Position numbers and translations under genes: made by a program. Positions 49,047 to 58,161 of a DNA stretch of 64,000 nucleotides are shown here, piece after piece (position 1 is the first letter of the stretch; each line of letters opens with the position of its first letter). Under the pieces are notes generated by a model, which saw nothing but the letters and a program-made list of their open reading frames with translations, was not told the origin of the DNA and ran no database searches. The stretch is from SCGC-AG-212-J23 sp036406675 (GTDB lineage Bacteria; Pseudomonadota; Gammaproteobacteria; Burkholderiales; SG8-39), in the NCBI GenBank assembly GCA_036406675.1, contig DASXAO010000076.1, forward strand, positions 1 through 64,000, written 5' to 3'.

Positions 49047-51301
49047 CACTTGCCCATTATGGCGCGCCACACTCGGTATGGCGTAGCCGGCATCTCGATG
49101 TCGGCCACGCCGAGCGGCGCGAGCGCATCGAGCAGCGCGCTCACCACGGCCGCAGGCGCGCCGATGGCCCCGGACTCGCCGCAGCCCTTGGCGCCGAGCG
49201 GATTGTGGGTGCAGGGCTGGCTTTCGTCCGTCTCGGAAACGAAGCTCGGCAGCTCGTCCGCTCGCGGTACGGCGTAATCCATGAAGGAGGCCGAGAGGAG
49301 CTGGCCCTCTTCGTAGACCGTGCGCTCGTGAAGCGCCTGCCCGATGCCCTGCGCCAGGCCGCCGTGGAGCTGGCCCTCGACGATGAGCGGGTTGATCACC
49401 GTGCCGATGTCGTCGACCGCGTGATACGAAACGAGCTCGACTTCGCCGGTCTCCGGATCGACCTCGAGCTCGCAAATGTGCGCCCCGTTGGAGAACGCGA
49501 AGTTGGGCGGATCGTAGAACGCGCTCTCGTCCAGCCCCGGCTCGAGGATCTCGAGCGGGAGCCGATGCGGGACGTTCGCCGCGCGCGCGACCTCGTCGAA
49601 GCTCACCGCGCGGTCGGTGCCCGCGACCTTGAACCGGCCCGCCTCGAACTCGATGTCGCCGGCGGACGCCTCCAGGAGGTGCGCCGCTATGTGCTTGCCC
49701 TTGTCCAGGACCTTTTCGGCCGCCTTGTGAAGCGCGGAGCCACCCACCGCGATGGAGCGCGAGCCGAACGTCCCGGTGCCCACCGGCACCGCGGCGGTGT
49801 CGCCTTCGATGACCCGGATACGCTCGATCGGCACGCCGAAGCTCGCAGCCACGATCTGGGCATACGTCGTGGCGTGTCCCTGTCCGTGGTTGTGGGTGCC
49901 GAGCGCGAGAGTCACGCTGCCGTCGGCCGCGACCCTCACCTGCGCCGACTCGTAAAACCCCACGCGCGCGCCCATCATGCCCGCGAGGCGCGACGGGGCC
50001 ACGCCCGAAGACTCGACATAGCAGGCGATTCCCAGGCCGCGCAGCTTCCCACGCACTCCACTTTTCTTCTTTCGTTCCTCAAACGTATCGAAACCTGAAG
50101 TTTCAAGGGCACGCCGAAAGATGCCAGGAAAATCGCCGCAGTCGTAGGTCGGCCCCACCGGCGTCTTGTACGGCATCGCCGAAGCCGGAATGAAATTGCG
50201 CTGCCGGATCTCGGCGCGCTGGAGGCCGAGCTCGCGCGCGGACTTGTCGGCGAGGCGCTCGAGCACGTAGCAGGCCTCCGGCCGCCCGGCCCCGCGATAG
50301 GCGTCGGTGGGAACGGTATGGCTGAAGAAGCCCTCGACCTCGACGAAGACGGCCGGCGTCCGGTAGAGGCCCGCGAGCAGCGCGGTGTAGATCGGACCGG
50401 GGATCGCGGCGCCGAACGACGAAACGTACGCGCCGAGGTCGGCGCGCGTCTTCACGCGCAGGCCGATGAAATGCCCCTCGCCGTCGAGCGCGAGCGATGC
50501 CCGGGTGCGGTGATCGCGAGCCTGCGTGTCCGAAAGGAACGATTCGCGCCGGCCCGCGATCCACTTCACGGGCCGGCGCAGCCGCCGCGCCGCCCAGACC
50601 AGCAGCGTCTCCTCCGGGTAGTGCTTCCCCTTGTAGCCGAAGCCGCCGCCGACGTCCGGCGAAACCAGCCTGAGCTCGCTCTCCGGAAGCCCGAGCTCGG
50701 CGCACACGTAGCGCCGGATGTGGTGCGGCGCCTGGGTGCCGACATAGAGCGTATCGCCGCTCGCCACGATGCCGCGCGGCTCGATCGCGGCGCCGCACAG
50801 GCGGTTGTTCACCAGCTCGAGCTCGACGACGCGAGCAGCGCCATTGAACGCGGCCTCGACAGCAGCGGCATCGCCGCGTGTCCAGCGGAAGGCGCGCTCG
50901 TCCGCGACCGGGGGAAGCTCCTCGTAGTCCACCTGCACCGCTTCCGCCGCGTCCTCCGCGAGCGCCCTCGTCTCGGCGAACACCGCCGCCACCGGCTCGC
51001 CGACGTGGCGCACCGTGTCGCGCGCGAGCGCCCAGCGTGGCAGCTCCACCATGCCCGGCAGCGCCCAGCCTGCGCTCATCGGCCCTACGCCGTCGGCCGC
51101 CATCTCCTTTCCGGTGAAGACGGCCGCGACCCCCGGCAGGAGAGCGTCCCGCGGCTCGATGCTCGCGATGCGGGCATGCGGATGCGGGGAGCGCACAAGC
51201 GAGCAGTAAAGGACCCCGGGGAACGCGAGGTCGTCGACGAATTGGCCTTGCCCGGTCAGCAGTCGCGCGTCTTCCACGCGGCGGATCGCCGCGCCGATCA
51301 T
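49046..51301 (-). CDS. Molybdenum hydroxylase large subunit (xanthine dehydrogenase family)
   Basis: A 751-residue molybdopterin-binding subunit: DVGGGFGYKG, the AYRGAGRPEA active-site loop (334-340) rather than the CO-dehydrogenase AYRCSFR, and the catalytic Glu709 in GCGESGAIG. It should insert water-derived oxygen at an electron-poor carbon of an aldehyde or N-heterocycle. The [2Fe-2S] and FAD subunits usually encoded beside it are absent here. The ATG overlaps the gentisate-dioxygenase-like stop as ATGA. Confidence 0.92.
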   Translation of the reverse strand: MIGAAIRRVEDARLLTGQGQFVDDLAFPGVLYCSLVRSPHPHARIASIEPRDALLPGVAAVFTGKEMAADGVGPMSAGWALPGMVELPRWALARDTVRHVGEPVAAVFAETRALAEDAAEAVQVDYEELPPVADERAFRWTRGDAAAVEAAFNGAARVVELELVNNRLCGAAIEPRGIVASGDTLYVGTQAPHHIRRYVCAELGLPESELRLVSPDVGGGFGYKGKHYPEETLLVWAARRLRRPVKWIAGRRESFLSDTQARDHRTRASLALDGEGHFIGLRVKTRADLGAYVSSFGAAIPGPIYTALLAGLYRTPAVFVEVEGFFSHTVPTDAYRGAGRPEACYVLERLADKSARELGLQRAEIRQRNFIPASAMPYKTPVGPTYDCGDFPGIFRRALETSGFDTFEERKKKSGVRGKLRGLGIACYVESSGVAPSRLAGMMGARVGFYESAQVRVAADGSVTLALGTHNHGQGHATTYAQIVAASFGVPIERIRVIEGDTAAVPVGTGTFGSRSIAVGGSALHKAAEKVLDKGKHIAAHLLEASAGDIEFEAGRFKVAGTDRAVSFDEVARAANVPHRLPLEILEPGLDESAFYDPPNFAFSNGAHICELEVDPETGEVELVSYHAVDDIGTVINPLIVEGQLHGGLAQGIGQALHERTVYEEGQLLSASFMDYAVPRADELPSFVSETDESQPCTHNPLGAKGCGESGAIGAPAAVVSALLDALAPLGVADIEMPATPYRVWRAIMGK

Positions 51302-52236
51302 CGGAGCTCTTCTTTCAGGAGATCCAGTCGCTCGTAGATCGCGCGGTCGGTCACGATGAAGAGATCCGCCGAGGCGCTGCGCGCCTCGTGGCTCGCCCAG
51401 GTCCAGTGCGGGACGGTGAAGACGTCGTGGCGCGACCATTCGAAGCGCTGCTCGCCGATGGTCGAGCGCCCTTCGCCGGAAACCACGAGGCAGACGGCGT
51501 TGTACATTCCCCTCATGGGGCGCGTTCTCGAGCCGATTCTCTTCAGATAGAGATCGAGAGTGGACATCACGGAGCCGCCGCTCTTCGTATACCGGACCGT
51601 CCTTGCGCCGTCCGCGCCGGGGGTGGCGTCGGCGAGCTGCCGGCGCATCTCGTCGCCGGGATAGCGGTATTCGGAAGACCCTTCCGCGCCGACCTCCCAG
51701 AAGCGCTCGTCCTCGCGTGCGCCCGGCTCGAAGAAGCTCGCGTCGAGCGCGCAGATCGCCGGCATGTTGGCGGCGTCGAACCAGACCGTGCGCCGCTCCC
51801 CTTGGTTAATGTGCCCGTGCCAGCACATCGGCGGCGTGAGGACGAGGTCGCCTTCCTTCATCTCGCAGCGCCGGCCGTTCACGATGGTGAGCGCGCCCTC
51901 GGCCCGCACGGCGAAGCGGATCGCCGCCGCGGTGTGCCGGTGCGGCACCGCCCGGTCGCCGGGCTCGAGCACGGTGAAGGCGCCGATCAGGTTCTGCGTG
52001 GTCACCGTCTCGCCCCCGAAAGCCGGGTTGGCGAGGATGAGCGCGCGGCGCTCGACGTCCTCGATGCCCACCTCGCGCGCCGCGCGCTCGGCGAACGGCT
52101 CGAGGTCGCGCCAGCGCCAGTGCATCGGCGGGTCCTTCGGTCTGGGCGCGGCCGGCGTGATGCGCTTGTAGCGGTCCCACAGCGGATGGATGTGAGCCCG
52201 TTCGAGCGCCTCGATCAGCGCCGCGTCGCCGCGCAT
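51298..52236 (-). CDS. Gentisate 1,2-dioxygenase-like bicupin
   Basis: A 312-residue bicupin. The N-terminal cupin has the iron ligands His99, His101 (PHRHTAAAIRF) and His140 (CWHGH), as in gentisate and 1-hydroxy-2-naphthoate dioxygenases. The C-terminal cupin has PHWTWASHEA but lacks a clear three-His set, as in relatives where it is structural. It would open a dihydroxy-aromatic or hydroxy-acid ring next to a carboxylate. It lies four bases after the DoxX gene and overlaps the molybdenum enzyme gene. Confidence 0.88.
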   Translation of the reverse strand: MRGDAALIEALERAHIHPLWDRYKRITPAAPRPKDPPMHWRWRDLEPFAERAAREVGIEDVERRALILANPAFGGETVTTQNLIGAFTVLEPGDRAVPHRHTAAAIRFAVRAEGALTIVNGRRCEMKEGDLVLTPPMCWHGHINQGERRTVWFDAANMPAICALDASFFEPGAREDERFWEVGAEGSSEYRYPGDEMRRQLADATPGADGARTVRYTKSGGSVMSTLDLYLKRIGSRTRPMRGMYNAVCLVVSGEGRSTIGEQRFEWSRHDVFTVPHWTWASHEARSASADLFIVTDRAIYERLDLLKEELR

Positions 52237-52240
52237 CGCC

Positions 52241-52660
52241 TCAACTCTTGTCGACCGAAGCGGAACCCGGACCGCTGACGATGATGTAGAGCATCGCGCC
52301 GATGAGCGCCAGGTTTTTCAGGAAATGGTTGATCTGGTTGACCCGCTGCGCCGGCTCGTACTCCCAGAACCGGTGCGCCATGCCTGTCGCGATCAGCACG
52401 TAAACGATCAGAAGCCAGGCCACGCGGCGGGTCTGCCAGCCGATGATCAGCAGCACGCCGGCTGCCAGCTCGATGAGGGTCGACAGGTAGGCCATGAGCT
52501 CGGGCGCAGGGAATCCGAGCTTGGTCATGTAGCCGGTCGTGCCGGCGATGTTCATCGCCTTCATGATGCCCGCGACGAGAAACAGGATGCCGATCAGGAT
52601 CCGTCCCACCAGAAGAGCGGTTCTGGTGTTGCCGCCGCTGGCATTGACTGCCGAATTCAT
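52241..52660 (-). CDS. DoxX family membrane protein
   Basis: From the ATG at 52660 (AAAGGAGAGGAGG upstream) a 139-residue, four-helix membrane protein with the DoxX pattern: LLVGRILIGILFLVAGIMK in helix 1 and LIELAAGVLLIIG in helix 2. DoxX proteins are linked to quinone or redox functions in the membrane, and many appear near oxygenases. A redox-partner role for the hydroxylases is conceivable but not shown. Confidence 0.88.
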   Translation of the reverse strand: MNSAVNASGGNTRTALLVGRILIGILFLVAGIMKAMNIAGTTGYMTKLGFPAPELMAYLSTLIELAAGVLLIIGWQTRRVAWLLIVYVLIATGMAHRFWEYEPAQRVNQINHFLKNLALIGAMLYIIVSGPGSASVDKS

Positions 52661-52692
52661 GGTGCTGCCTCCTCTCCTTTGTGGTGTTTCGA

Positions 52693-53199
52693 TTATGCCG
52701 GAAGCTCTCTCGCATCGATCAGCACAAAGGCGATGCGGCACGCGCGCTCGCCCCGGTTTACCCAGGCGTGGTCGGTTCCCTGTTGCACCAGCACATCGCC
52801 CGCCGCCAGGTGCACCTCGCCGTCGTCGAGGATCATGTCGATCTCGCCTTCCATGACCACCGCATAGTCGACGCTGCGCGTCTTGTGCATGCCCGGATGA
52901 CCCGAGTTTGACTGGTGGGTCAAACCCATTTCCTTCAACACTGCCTCTCGCGAGCTCGCCTTTTGGCCGGGCGGAAACTCCACCACGCGGAACACGCTGC
53001 CGAGCGGCGGGGGCGCGACGCCGATGTCGCGCTCGGCGCGGTCGGCGAGCCCCGAGATGTCGGCAGGAGACTCGTCGGTGGCCCAGACCAGCGTGGAGAC
53101 GAGCCCGGAGGCTTTGCGGAGCTTGCGATTCGGCGCCGGGCCGTCGTAGAGGACGGCGCCCTTGCCGTCCCTGTGCCCGGTCACTACGCGGCGGGTCAT
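52693..53199 (-). CDS. Cupin domain protein
   Basis: A 168-residue protein with a C-terminal cupin: GHPGMHKTRSVDYAVVMEGEIDMILDDGEVHLAAGDVLVQQGTDHAWVN gives candidate metal ligands His (HKT), Glu (MEGE) and His (DHAW). Similar proteins act as small oxygenases, isomerases or sensors in aromatic operons. Its ATG at 53199 overlaps the TctC stop as ATGA, and DoxX follows. The reaction is not known. Confidence 0.82.
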   Translation of the reverse strand: MTRRVVTGHRDGKGAVLYDGPAPNRKLRKASGLVSTLVWATDESPADISGLADRAERDIGVAPPPLGSVFRVVEFPPGQKASSREAVLKEMGLTHQSNSGHPGMHKTRSVDYAVVMEGEIDMILDDGEVHLAAGDVLVQQGTDHAWVNRGERACRIAFVLIDARELPA

Positions 53200-54170
53200 T
53201 CGGGCCGGACTCCCGCCGCGCGCAGCGCCGCGCCGTACTTGTCGTAGTCGCGCTTGAGGATCGCGCCGAACTCCTCGGGCGTGCCGCCGGTGATCTGAAG
53301 CCCCGAAATCTCCATGCGCTGTTTGACCTCGGGCTGCTGCAGCAACGCGTTGAATTCCCGGTTGAGCCGCAGCACCAGGGCGCGCGGCGTTCCGGGGGCC
53401 ACCATCATGCCGTGCCAGGTCACCAGCTCGAAGCCGGGGATCGTCTCGGCCATGACCGGCAGATCGCCGAGCGGCCCGATGCCCCGCTTCGGCGCGGTCG
53501 AGGCGATGGCGCGCACCTTGCCCGACTTCACGTGACCCACGGCGATGTTGACGACGTCGAAGAGGAGATTGATCTCGCCGCCCATCAAGCCGTTCAGCGC
53601 AGGCCCATTGCCCTTGTACATCACCATGAGCACTTCGGCGCCGGCGTGCGCACGAAGCAGCTCGCAGGCCACCGAAGGGAGCGCACCGGAGGCGCCGCAG
53701 CTCGCCTTCCCCGGATTCGCCTTGATATAGGCGAGCACGTCCGCCGTGGTCGTCGGTGGAAACGCCGGATGCGCGAGCAGCACCATCGAAGCGATGTCGA
53801 GGTGGATCACCGGAGCGAGGTCGCGGAAGGGATCGATGCTCGCCTTGAGATAGAACGGATTGGTGATCACGCTGGGCACCACGAAGAGCACGGTGTGGCC
53901 GTCCGGCGCCGACTTGGAAGCGGCGGCGTGCGCGATGTTTCCCTGCGCGCCCGGGTGATTCTCGACGACGTTCGGCTGCCCGGTGCGCTCCGCGAGGCCG
54001 GCCGCGAGGATGCGCGCGACGACGTCGGCCGGACCGCCCGGCGCGAACGGGACGAGCCAGCGGATCGGCTTCGTCGGCCAGGCGGGCTCCTGCGCCATCA
54101 CGCTCGTACTAAGGGAAACGGAAATAACGATAGAAAAGAGGAAATGCGGAATCCGGATTAATCTCTTCAC
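53196..54170 (-). CDS. TctC/Bug-family periplasmic binding protein
   Basis: The 324-residue protein begins at a GTG (54170) that overlaps the UbiD stop. It has a signal peptide (cleavage near VMAQ) and the Bug pattern: WPTKPIRWLVPFAPGGPADVVAR, HPGAQGNIAHAAASKSAPDGHT and MYKG. It should bind an organic or aromatic acid in the periplasm; TctAB-type membrane subunits are not encoded here. Its place inside the catabolic operon suggests it recognises the growth substrate. Confidence 0.9.
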   Translation of the reverse strand: MKRLIRIPHFLFSIVISVSLSTSVMAQEPAWPTKPIRWLVPFAPGGPADVVARILAAGLAERTGQPNVVENHPGAQGNIAHAAASKSAPDGHTVLFVVPSVITNPFYLKASIDPFRDLAPVIHLDIASMVLLAHPAFPPTTTADVLAYIKANPGKASCGASGALPSVACELLRAHAGAEVLMVMYKGNGPALNGLMGGEINLLFDVVNIAVGHVKSGKVRAIASTAPKRGIGPLGDLPVMAETIPGFELVTWHGMMVAPGTPRALVLRLNREFNALLQQPEVKQRMEISGLQITGGTPEEFGAILKRDYDKYGAALRAAGVRPE

Positions 54171-55666
54171 CGCGTCACCTGGTAGCGACCTTCGTGGTCG
54201 CGCGAAAGTTTTCCAGAGCCCCGCAGGACCTCGAGCTCCCGCACGATCTCACGGCCATCGCGACTGCCCACGGCGGCCATGAGCTCGGCGAAGAATTTCG
54301 GCCCATCGGCGAGCGCCGCCGGCAGCGAAGCGAAGCGCCGGCCGTCGAGCGCCGGCGGCCTGGGGATCCTGTGCTCGAGGACGCGCTCTCCCAGGGGAAG
54401 GGTAAGGTCGAACCCGGCCTTGGCGCCGGTGGTTGCGCCGCCCAGCGAGGGGTCGAGCGGCAGCGTGCGCATGCCGGTGGCCACGACCAGATCGCGGTCG
54501 GCCTGGAAGCGCGTGGCGAAAGCCCAGTCGACCTGCTCGTCGGAAAAAACGTCGATGTCCGGATCGACCACGAATACGTGCTTCGCGTTGGCCAGGCTGC
54601 CGAACACCGCGGCGATGGCGTTGCGCGCCTCGCCCGGAACCCGCTGGTTGAGCGCGATGCGCACGTTGTACATGCCGCCGCTCGAGGGTGTGGCATAGAC
54701 TGCCCGCGTCTCGCGCACCGCCGTCTCGAGCGAGCGCCAGACCGTGACCTCGGTGCGCAGCGCGCAGAGCTGCGCGGTGTCGGTGCGCGCGAGCGCGGGG
54801 CCGCCGATGGTCGCGGTCTGGAACACCGCGTCGCGCCGGCGCGTGATGGCGGTGAGGTGGAACACGGGATTGCGCTTGACGGCGCCGTAGTAGCCGAGGA
54901 ATTCGCCGTAAGGGCCTTCGGGCTCCACGTGACCCGCCGGGTGCAGGTAGCCCTCGAGCACGTATTCCGCGTCGGCCGGGACGCGCAGGTCCTGGCTCAC
55001 GCATTTCACGACCGGGAGCGGCGCGCCGCGCAGCGACGCGACCAGGCCCGCCTCGTCGGCCGGGATGCGCATGGTGGCGGCCACGTGGTCGATCGGGTGC
55101 GAGCCGACCACGAATGCAATCGGCAGCGCCTCGCCGCGTTTCGCCTGCGCAAGATAGATCGCGCGCAGGTCGGACGGCGCCACGAGATCGACCCCGGCTT
55201 CGCGGCGGCCGCGCAGCATCAGCCTGCGCATGCCGACGTTGACCCAGCCGCTTTCGCGGTCGACGGTGAAATCGGTCGACGCGGAAACGTACGGCGCGCC
55301 GTCCAGGCCGTGCTGCAGATGCACCGGCAATGCGGTGAAGTCCGGATCTTTCTCGACCACCTGCTGGCACGGCGCATTCGAGACTTCGACCACCTCGGGC
55401 CGGGTCTTGAGGCGCGAAAGCACTTCCGGCAACAGCCGCTGCGGCGTGGTGCCGAACGCCGCCGCGAGGCGCGAGCGGCTGCCGGCCACATTGCCGGCGA
55501 GCGAAGCGCCTTCGGGGCCCGCGCGTTGCAGCCAGACCGCTTTGGGGTTGCCCTCGAGCATCCCGGCGACATCGGCCAGCGCGACCGGCCCCTCGACTTT
55601 CTGGAGCTCCTCCGGTCCAAGCGACTCGAGGAAGCGGCGTAACCGGAAACGTTCGACGTCATGCAT
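54167..55666 (-). CDS. UbiD-family decarboxylase
   Basis: A 499-residue prenylated-flavin-dependent (de)carboxylase: FTVDRESGWVNVGMRR with the active-site Arg, and EPEGPYGEFLGYYG (residues 248-261) with the conserved Glu network. It should remove or add CO2 on an aromatic or alpha,beta-unsaturated acid. It overlaps the FAD monooxygenase by eight bases and the TctC gene by four. A UbiX-type flavin prenyltransferase is not encoded in the window, so the cofactor comes from elsewhere. Confidence 0.93.
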   Translation of the reverse strand: MHDVERFRLRRFLESLGPEELQKVEGPVALADVAGMLEGNPKAVWLQRAGPEGASLAGNVAGSRSRLAAAFGTTPQRLLPEVLSRLKTRPEVVEVSNAPCQQVVEKDPDFTALPVHLQHGLDGAPYVSASTDFTVDRESGWVNVGMRRLMLRGRREAGVDLVAPSDLRAIYLAQAKRGEALPIAFVVGSHPIDHVAATMRIPADEAGLVASLRGAPLPVVKCVSQDLRVPADAEYVLEGYLHPAGHVEPEGPYGEFLGYYGAVKRNPVFHLTAITRRRDAVFQTATIGGPALARTDTAQLCALRTEVTVWRSLETAVRETRAVYATPSSGGMYNVRIALNQRVPGEARNAIAAVFGSLANAKHVFVVDPDIDVFSDEQVDWAFATRFQADRDLVVATGMRTLPLDPSLGGATTGAKAGFDLTLPLGERVLEHRIPRPPALDGRRFASLPAALADGPKFFAELMAAVGSRDGREIVRELEVLRGSGKLSRDHEGRYQVTR

Positions 55667-56867
55667 CCCAGATTTTTTCCTTGGTAACGTCGTAGCGGAA
55701 CAGCCACTCGTAGCGCTCCGCGATGGGCGCTCCGGCCCACTCGCGGCTCACGTACTCGCGCGCCTTGGCCGGATCGGCGAGCGCCTTGTTGTGGAAGCGC
55801 CGGATGTTCGCTGCCGAGCCTTCGACGGCACGACGCGTACGTTCGCGCCTTGCTTTCTCATAACTCAATAATCTTGCGGGAACATCCGCGCCCGACTCGG
55901 TGAGCGCGCGGGCGAGGATGTAGCCGTCCTCGATCGCCATGTTGGCGCCCTGCGCGAGGAACGGCACCATGGAGTGACACGCGTCGCCGAGCAGGCTCAC
56001 CCGCCCGACCGTCCAGTGCTCCATCGGCGCTCGCACCATCAGCGCCCACTTGTACGGGATCGGGATGTTCCGGATGAGCGCGTGCACGTCGTCGTGCCAT
56101 CCGGCGAAATCGGCCTTCAGCTCCTCCGGGGTCCCGCGCGCGCTCCAGGACTCGACACGCCAGTCGGAGCGCTCCTGCGCGCCGACGAAATTCATGACCT
56201 TGCCGCCACGCAGCGGATAGTGCACCACGTGACCGCCGGGCCCCACCCAGTTGCTACCCACCATGCGCGCCATGTGCCTTGGCAAAGCCTCCATCGCCAC
56301 TATGCCGCGCCACGCCACCACCCCGGTGAACTCGGGCTTGTCCGGCCCGAACAGGCCCTGGCGGACGCTCGAGTGGACCCCGTCGGCGCCGATCAGCGCA
56401 TCGGCTTCGACCGCACCGCCGTCCTCCAGTCGGACGGTCACCGATTCCCTTGTTTGCTCGAACCCGACGCATTTCGCGCCGAGGCGGATGGCGCCGGGCT
56501 TCTCGCGGCGCACCGCGCGCTCCAGCACTCCCAGGAGATCCGGACGATAGACGGTGAGATAAGGAAAGCCGTAGCGCTCGACCGAGACCTTGCCCAGATC
56601 GTGGAGCTTCCAGCGCTCGCCGCTGTTCCACAGGCGTATCTCCTTGCTCTCGGCTTCGCACGAGAGCGCCTTCAGCTCTTCCCCGACGCCGAGCGCGAAC
56701 AGCGCCCGCGTGCCGTTCGCCGCGAGCTGCAGCCCCGCACCCAGCTCCTTCAGCTCCGGCGCCTGCTCGAACACCTCGACGTCGCAGCCCATCCTGAGGA
56801 GCGCCAGCGCCGCGGTCAGTCCGCCGATGCCGCCGCCGGCGACGAGGACGCGGGGAAAGCCGGGCAT
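55659..56867 (-). CDS. FAD-dependent aromatic hydroxylase (salicylate/6-hydroxynicotinate monooxygenase-like)
   Basis: A 402-residue group A flavoprotein monooxygenase with GGGIGG (residues 11-16), the DG motif IGADGVHSSVR and the GD motif SLLGDACHSMVPFLAQGANMA. Closest in plan to salicylate hydroxylase and 6-hydroxynicotinate 3-monooxygenase (NicC), which hydroxylate ortho to, and often decarboxylate, an aromatic acid. It is the first gene of the ten-gene operon and overlaps the UbiD gene. The ATG at 56867 is placed by the Rossmann start. Confidence 0.92.
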   Translation of the reverse strand: MPGFPRVLVAGGGIGGLTAALALLRMGCDVEVFEQAPELKELGAGLQLAANGTRALFALGVGEELKALSCEAESKEIRLWNSGERWKLHDLGKVSVERYGFPYLTVYRPDLLGVLERAVRREKPGAIRLGAKCVGFEQTRESVTVRLEDGGAVEADALIGADGVHSSVRQGLFGPDKPEFTGVVAWRGIVAMEALPRHMARMVGSNWVGPGGHVVHYPLRGGKVMNFVGAQERSDWRVESWSARGTPEELKADFAGWHDDVHALIRNIPIPYKWALMVRAPMEHWTVGRVSLLGDACHSMVPFLAQGANMAIEDGYILARALTESGADVPARLLSYEKARRERTRRAVEGSAANIRRFHNKALADPAKAREYVSREWAGAPIAERYEWLFRYDVTKEKIWDA

Positions 56868-56947
56868 GCGCGGAAATATACACTCGGCGCGCAGCTAGAC
56901 AGCACCGGAGAGTCGCGGCAAGCTAGGCGCCAAGGAGAGGAGAACCC

Positions 56948-58147
56948 ATGAAGAACGTCAGACTTGTCGCGGCGGCTTGCGCCGCGCTCGCTTCGCTGTC
57001 CACCATCGCTTTGGCCGACGACGATCACGACCGCGGCCGCTTTCCGCAGAGCGCTACGTTCACCACCCAGGCCATCACGCCGCTCGCGATCGAAGGCCTG
57101 ACCGCCGACGACGATGGCAACCTCTACACCACCGGCCGGGATCTGGTAAACGATACCTGCCCGGTGTGGAAGTTCACCGGCGCCACGCGCACCACGGTCG
57201 GCTTCATTCCCAACCCGGCAGCGGCACGCTGCAACCCCTCCGGCGCTGCCTTCGACGCCCACGGCGACCTCTACATCGCCGACGGCGGCCCCGCCGCCAC
57301 GGTCTGGAAGCTCACCCCGAACGCGGTGACGCCTCCCCTCGGCGTCGCCTTCGCCACGGGCGTCCCGGGAACGAACGGCCTCGCCTTCGACGGCGACGGC
57401 AATCTCTGGACCGGGGACGGCACGACCGGGCTGGGCCGGGTCTGGAAAATCCAGCCCGCTGGCGGAGCGTGCGAGCCGGCTTTCAGCGGTTGCGCCGAAG
57501 CGTTCCGGATCCAGCCGATGGCCAACACCGCAGGCGTCGGACGATCGAATGGAACCCTGCAGCCGGGCAATGCCACGCCGAACCCGCAACCGCTCGTGGC
57601 GAACGGGCTGGCCTTCACGCGCGAGGGCGACCTCTACATCGCCGATACGGCCCGCGGCGCGATCTGGAAAGTCGAGTTCCACCGCCGAGGCGAGCTCAAG
57701 AGCCGCACCGGGTGCGACACCACCTTCACCGCCAACACGCTTTGTCTGGACAACATCTTCGTAGCGCATCCTTACCTCGAGGGTACCGACGGGATCATGC
57801 TCGACCGCGCGGGCAACATCTGGAACTCCGCCAACGAGCGCAACGCCATCGTCGTGGTCACGAAGGACCGCGACGTGGTCGAGGTGTTCCGCAATCCGGT
57901 CAACGCCGCCGGCCTCAGAAACTCCGCGGATGCCGCGGTCGGCAACAACCACATCCTCGAGCTGCCGACGAGCCCGGTGCTTTTCGGCAAGCGGTTCTGC
58001 ACCGCCAATTCCGACGGCAACCGGCGTGACAATTCGCCGAACGCCGCGGGCGAGGTCAACCAGGGCGGCGCGGTCGGCGCGCGCGGCAAGATCTCGTGCA
58101 TGGATCAGGATCTGGAGATCCCGGGCGCGCGCCTGCCGGTGCGCTAG
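56948..58147 (+). CDS. Exported SMP-30/NHL-like beta-propeller protein
   Basis: GGAGAGGAG precedes the ATG. The 399-residue protein has a signal peptide (cleavage after ALAD) and repeated NLYTTGRD, DLYIADGG, NLWTGDG, DLYIADTARGAIWKV motifs like the blades of SMP-30/gluconolactonase and NHL-type propellers. Six or seven cysteines suggest disulfides. It is periplasmic or secreted and may bind or hydrolyse a lactone or other small ligand. Divergent from the catabolic operon, with a hairpin after its stop. Confidence 0.75.
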   Translation: MKNVRLVAAACAALASLSTIALADDDHDRGRFPQSATFTTQAITPLAIEGLTADDDGNLYTTGRDLVNDTCPVWKFTGATRTTVGFIPNPAAARCNPSGAAFDAHGDLYIADGGPAATVWKLTPNAVTPPLGVAFATGVPGTNGLAFDGDGNLWTGDGTTGLGRVWKIQPAGGACEPAFSGCAEAFRIQPMANTAGVGRSNGTLQPGNATPNPQPLVANGLAFTREGDLYIADTARGAIWKVEFHRRGELKSRTGCDTTFTANTLCLDNIFVAHPYLEGTDGIMLDRAGNIWNSANERNAIVVVTKDRDVVEVFRNPVNAAGLRNSADAAVGNNHILELPTSPVLFGKRFCTANSDGNRRDNSPNAAGEVNQGGAVGARGKISCMDQDLEIPGARLPVR

Positions 58148-58161
58148 GCAACATCTCGGTC

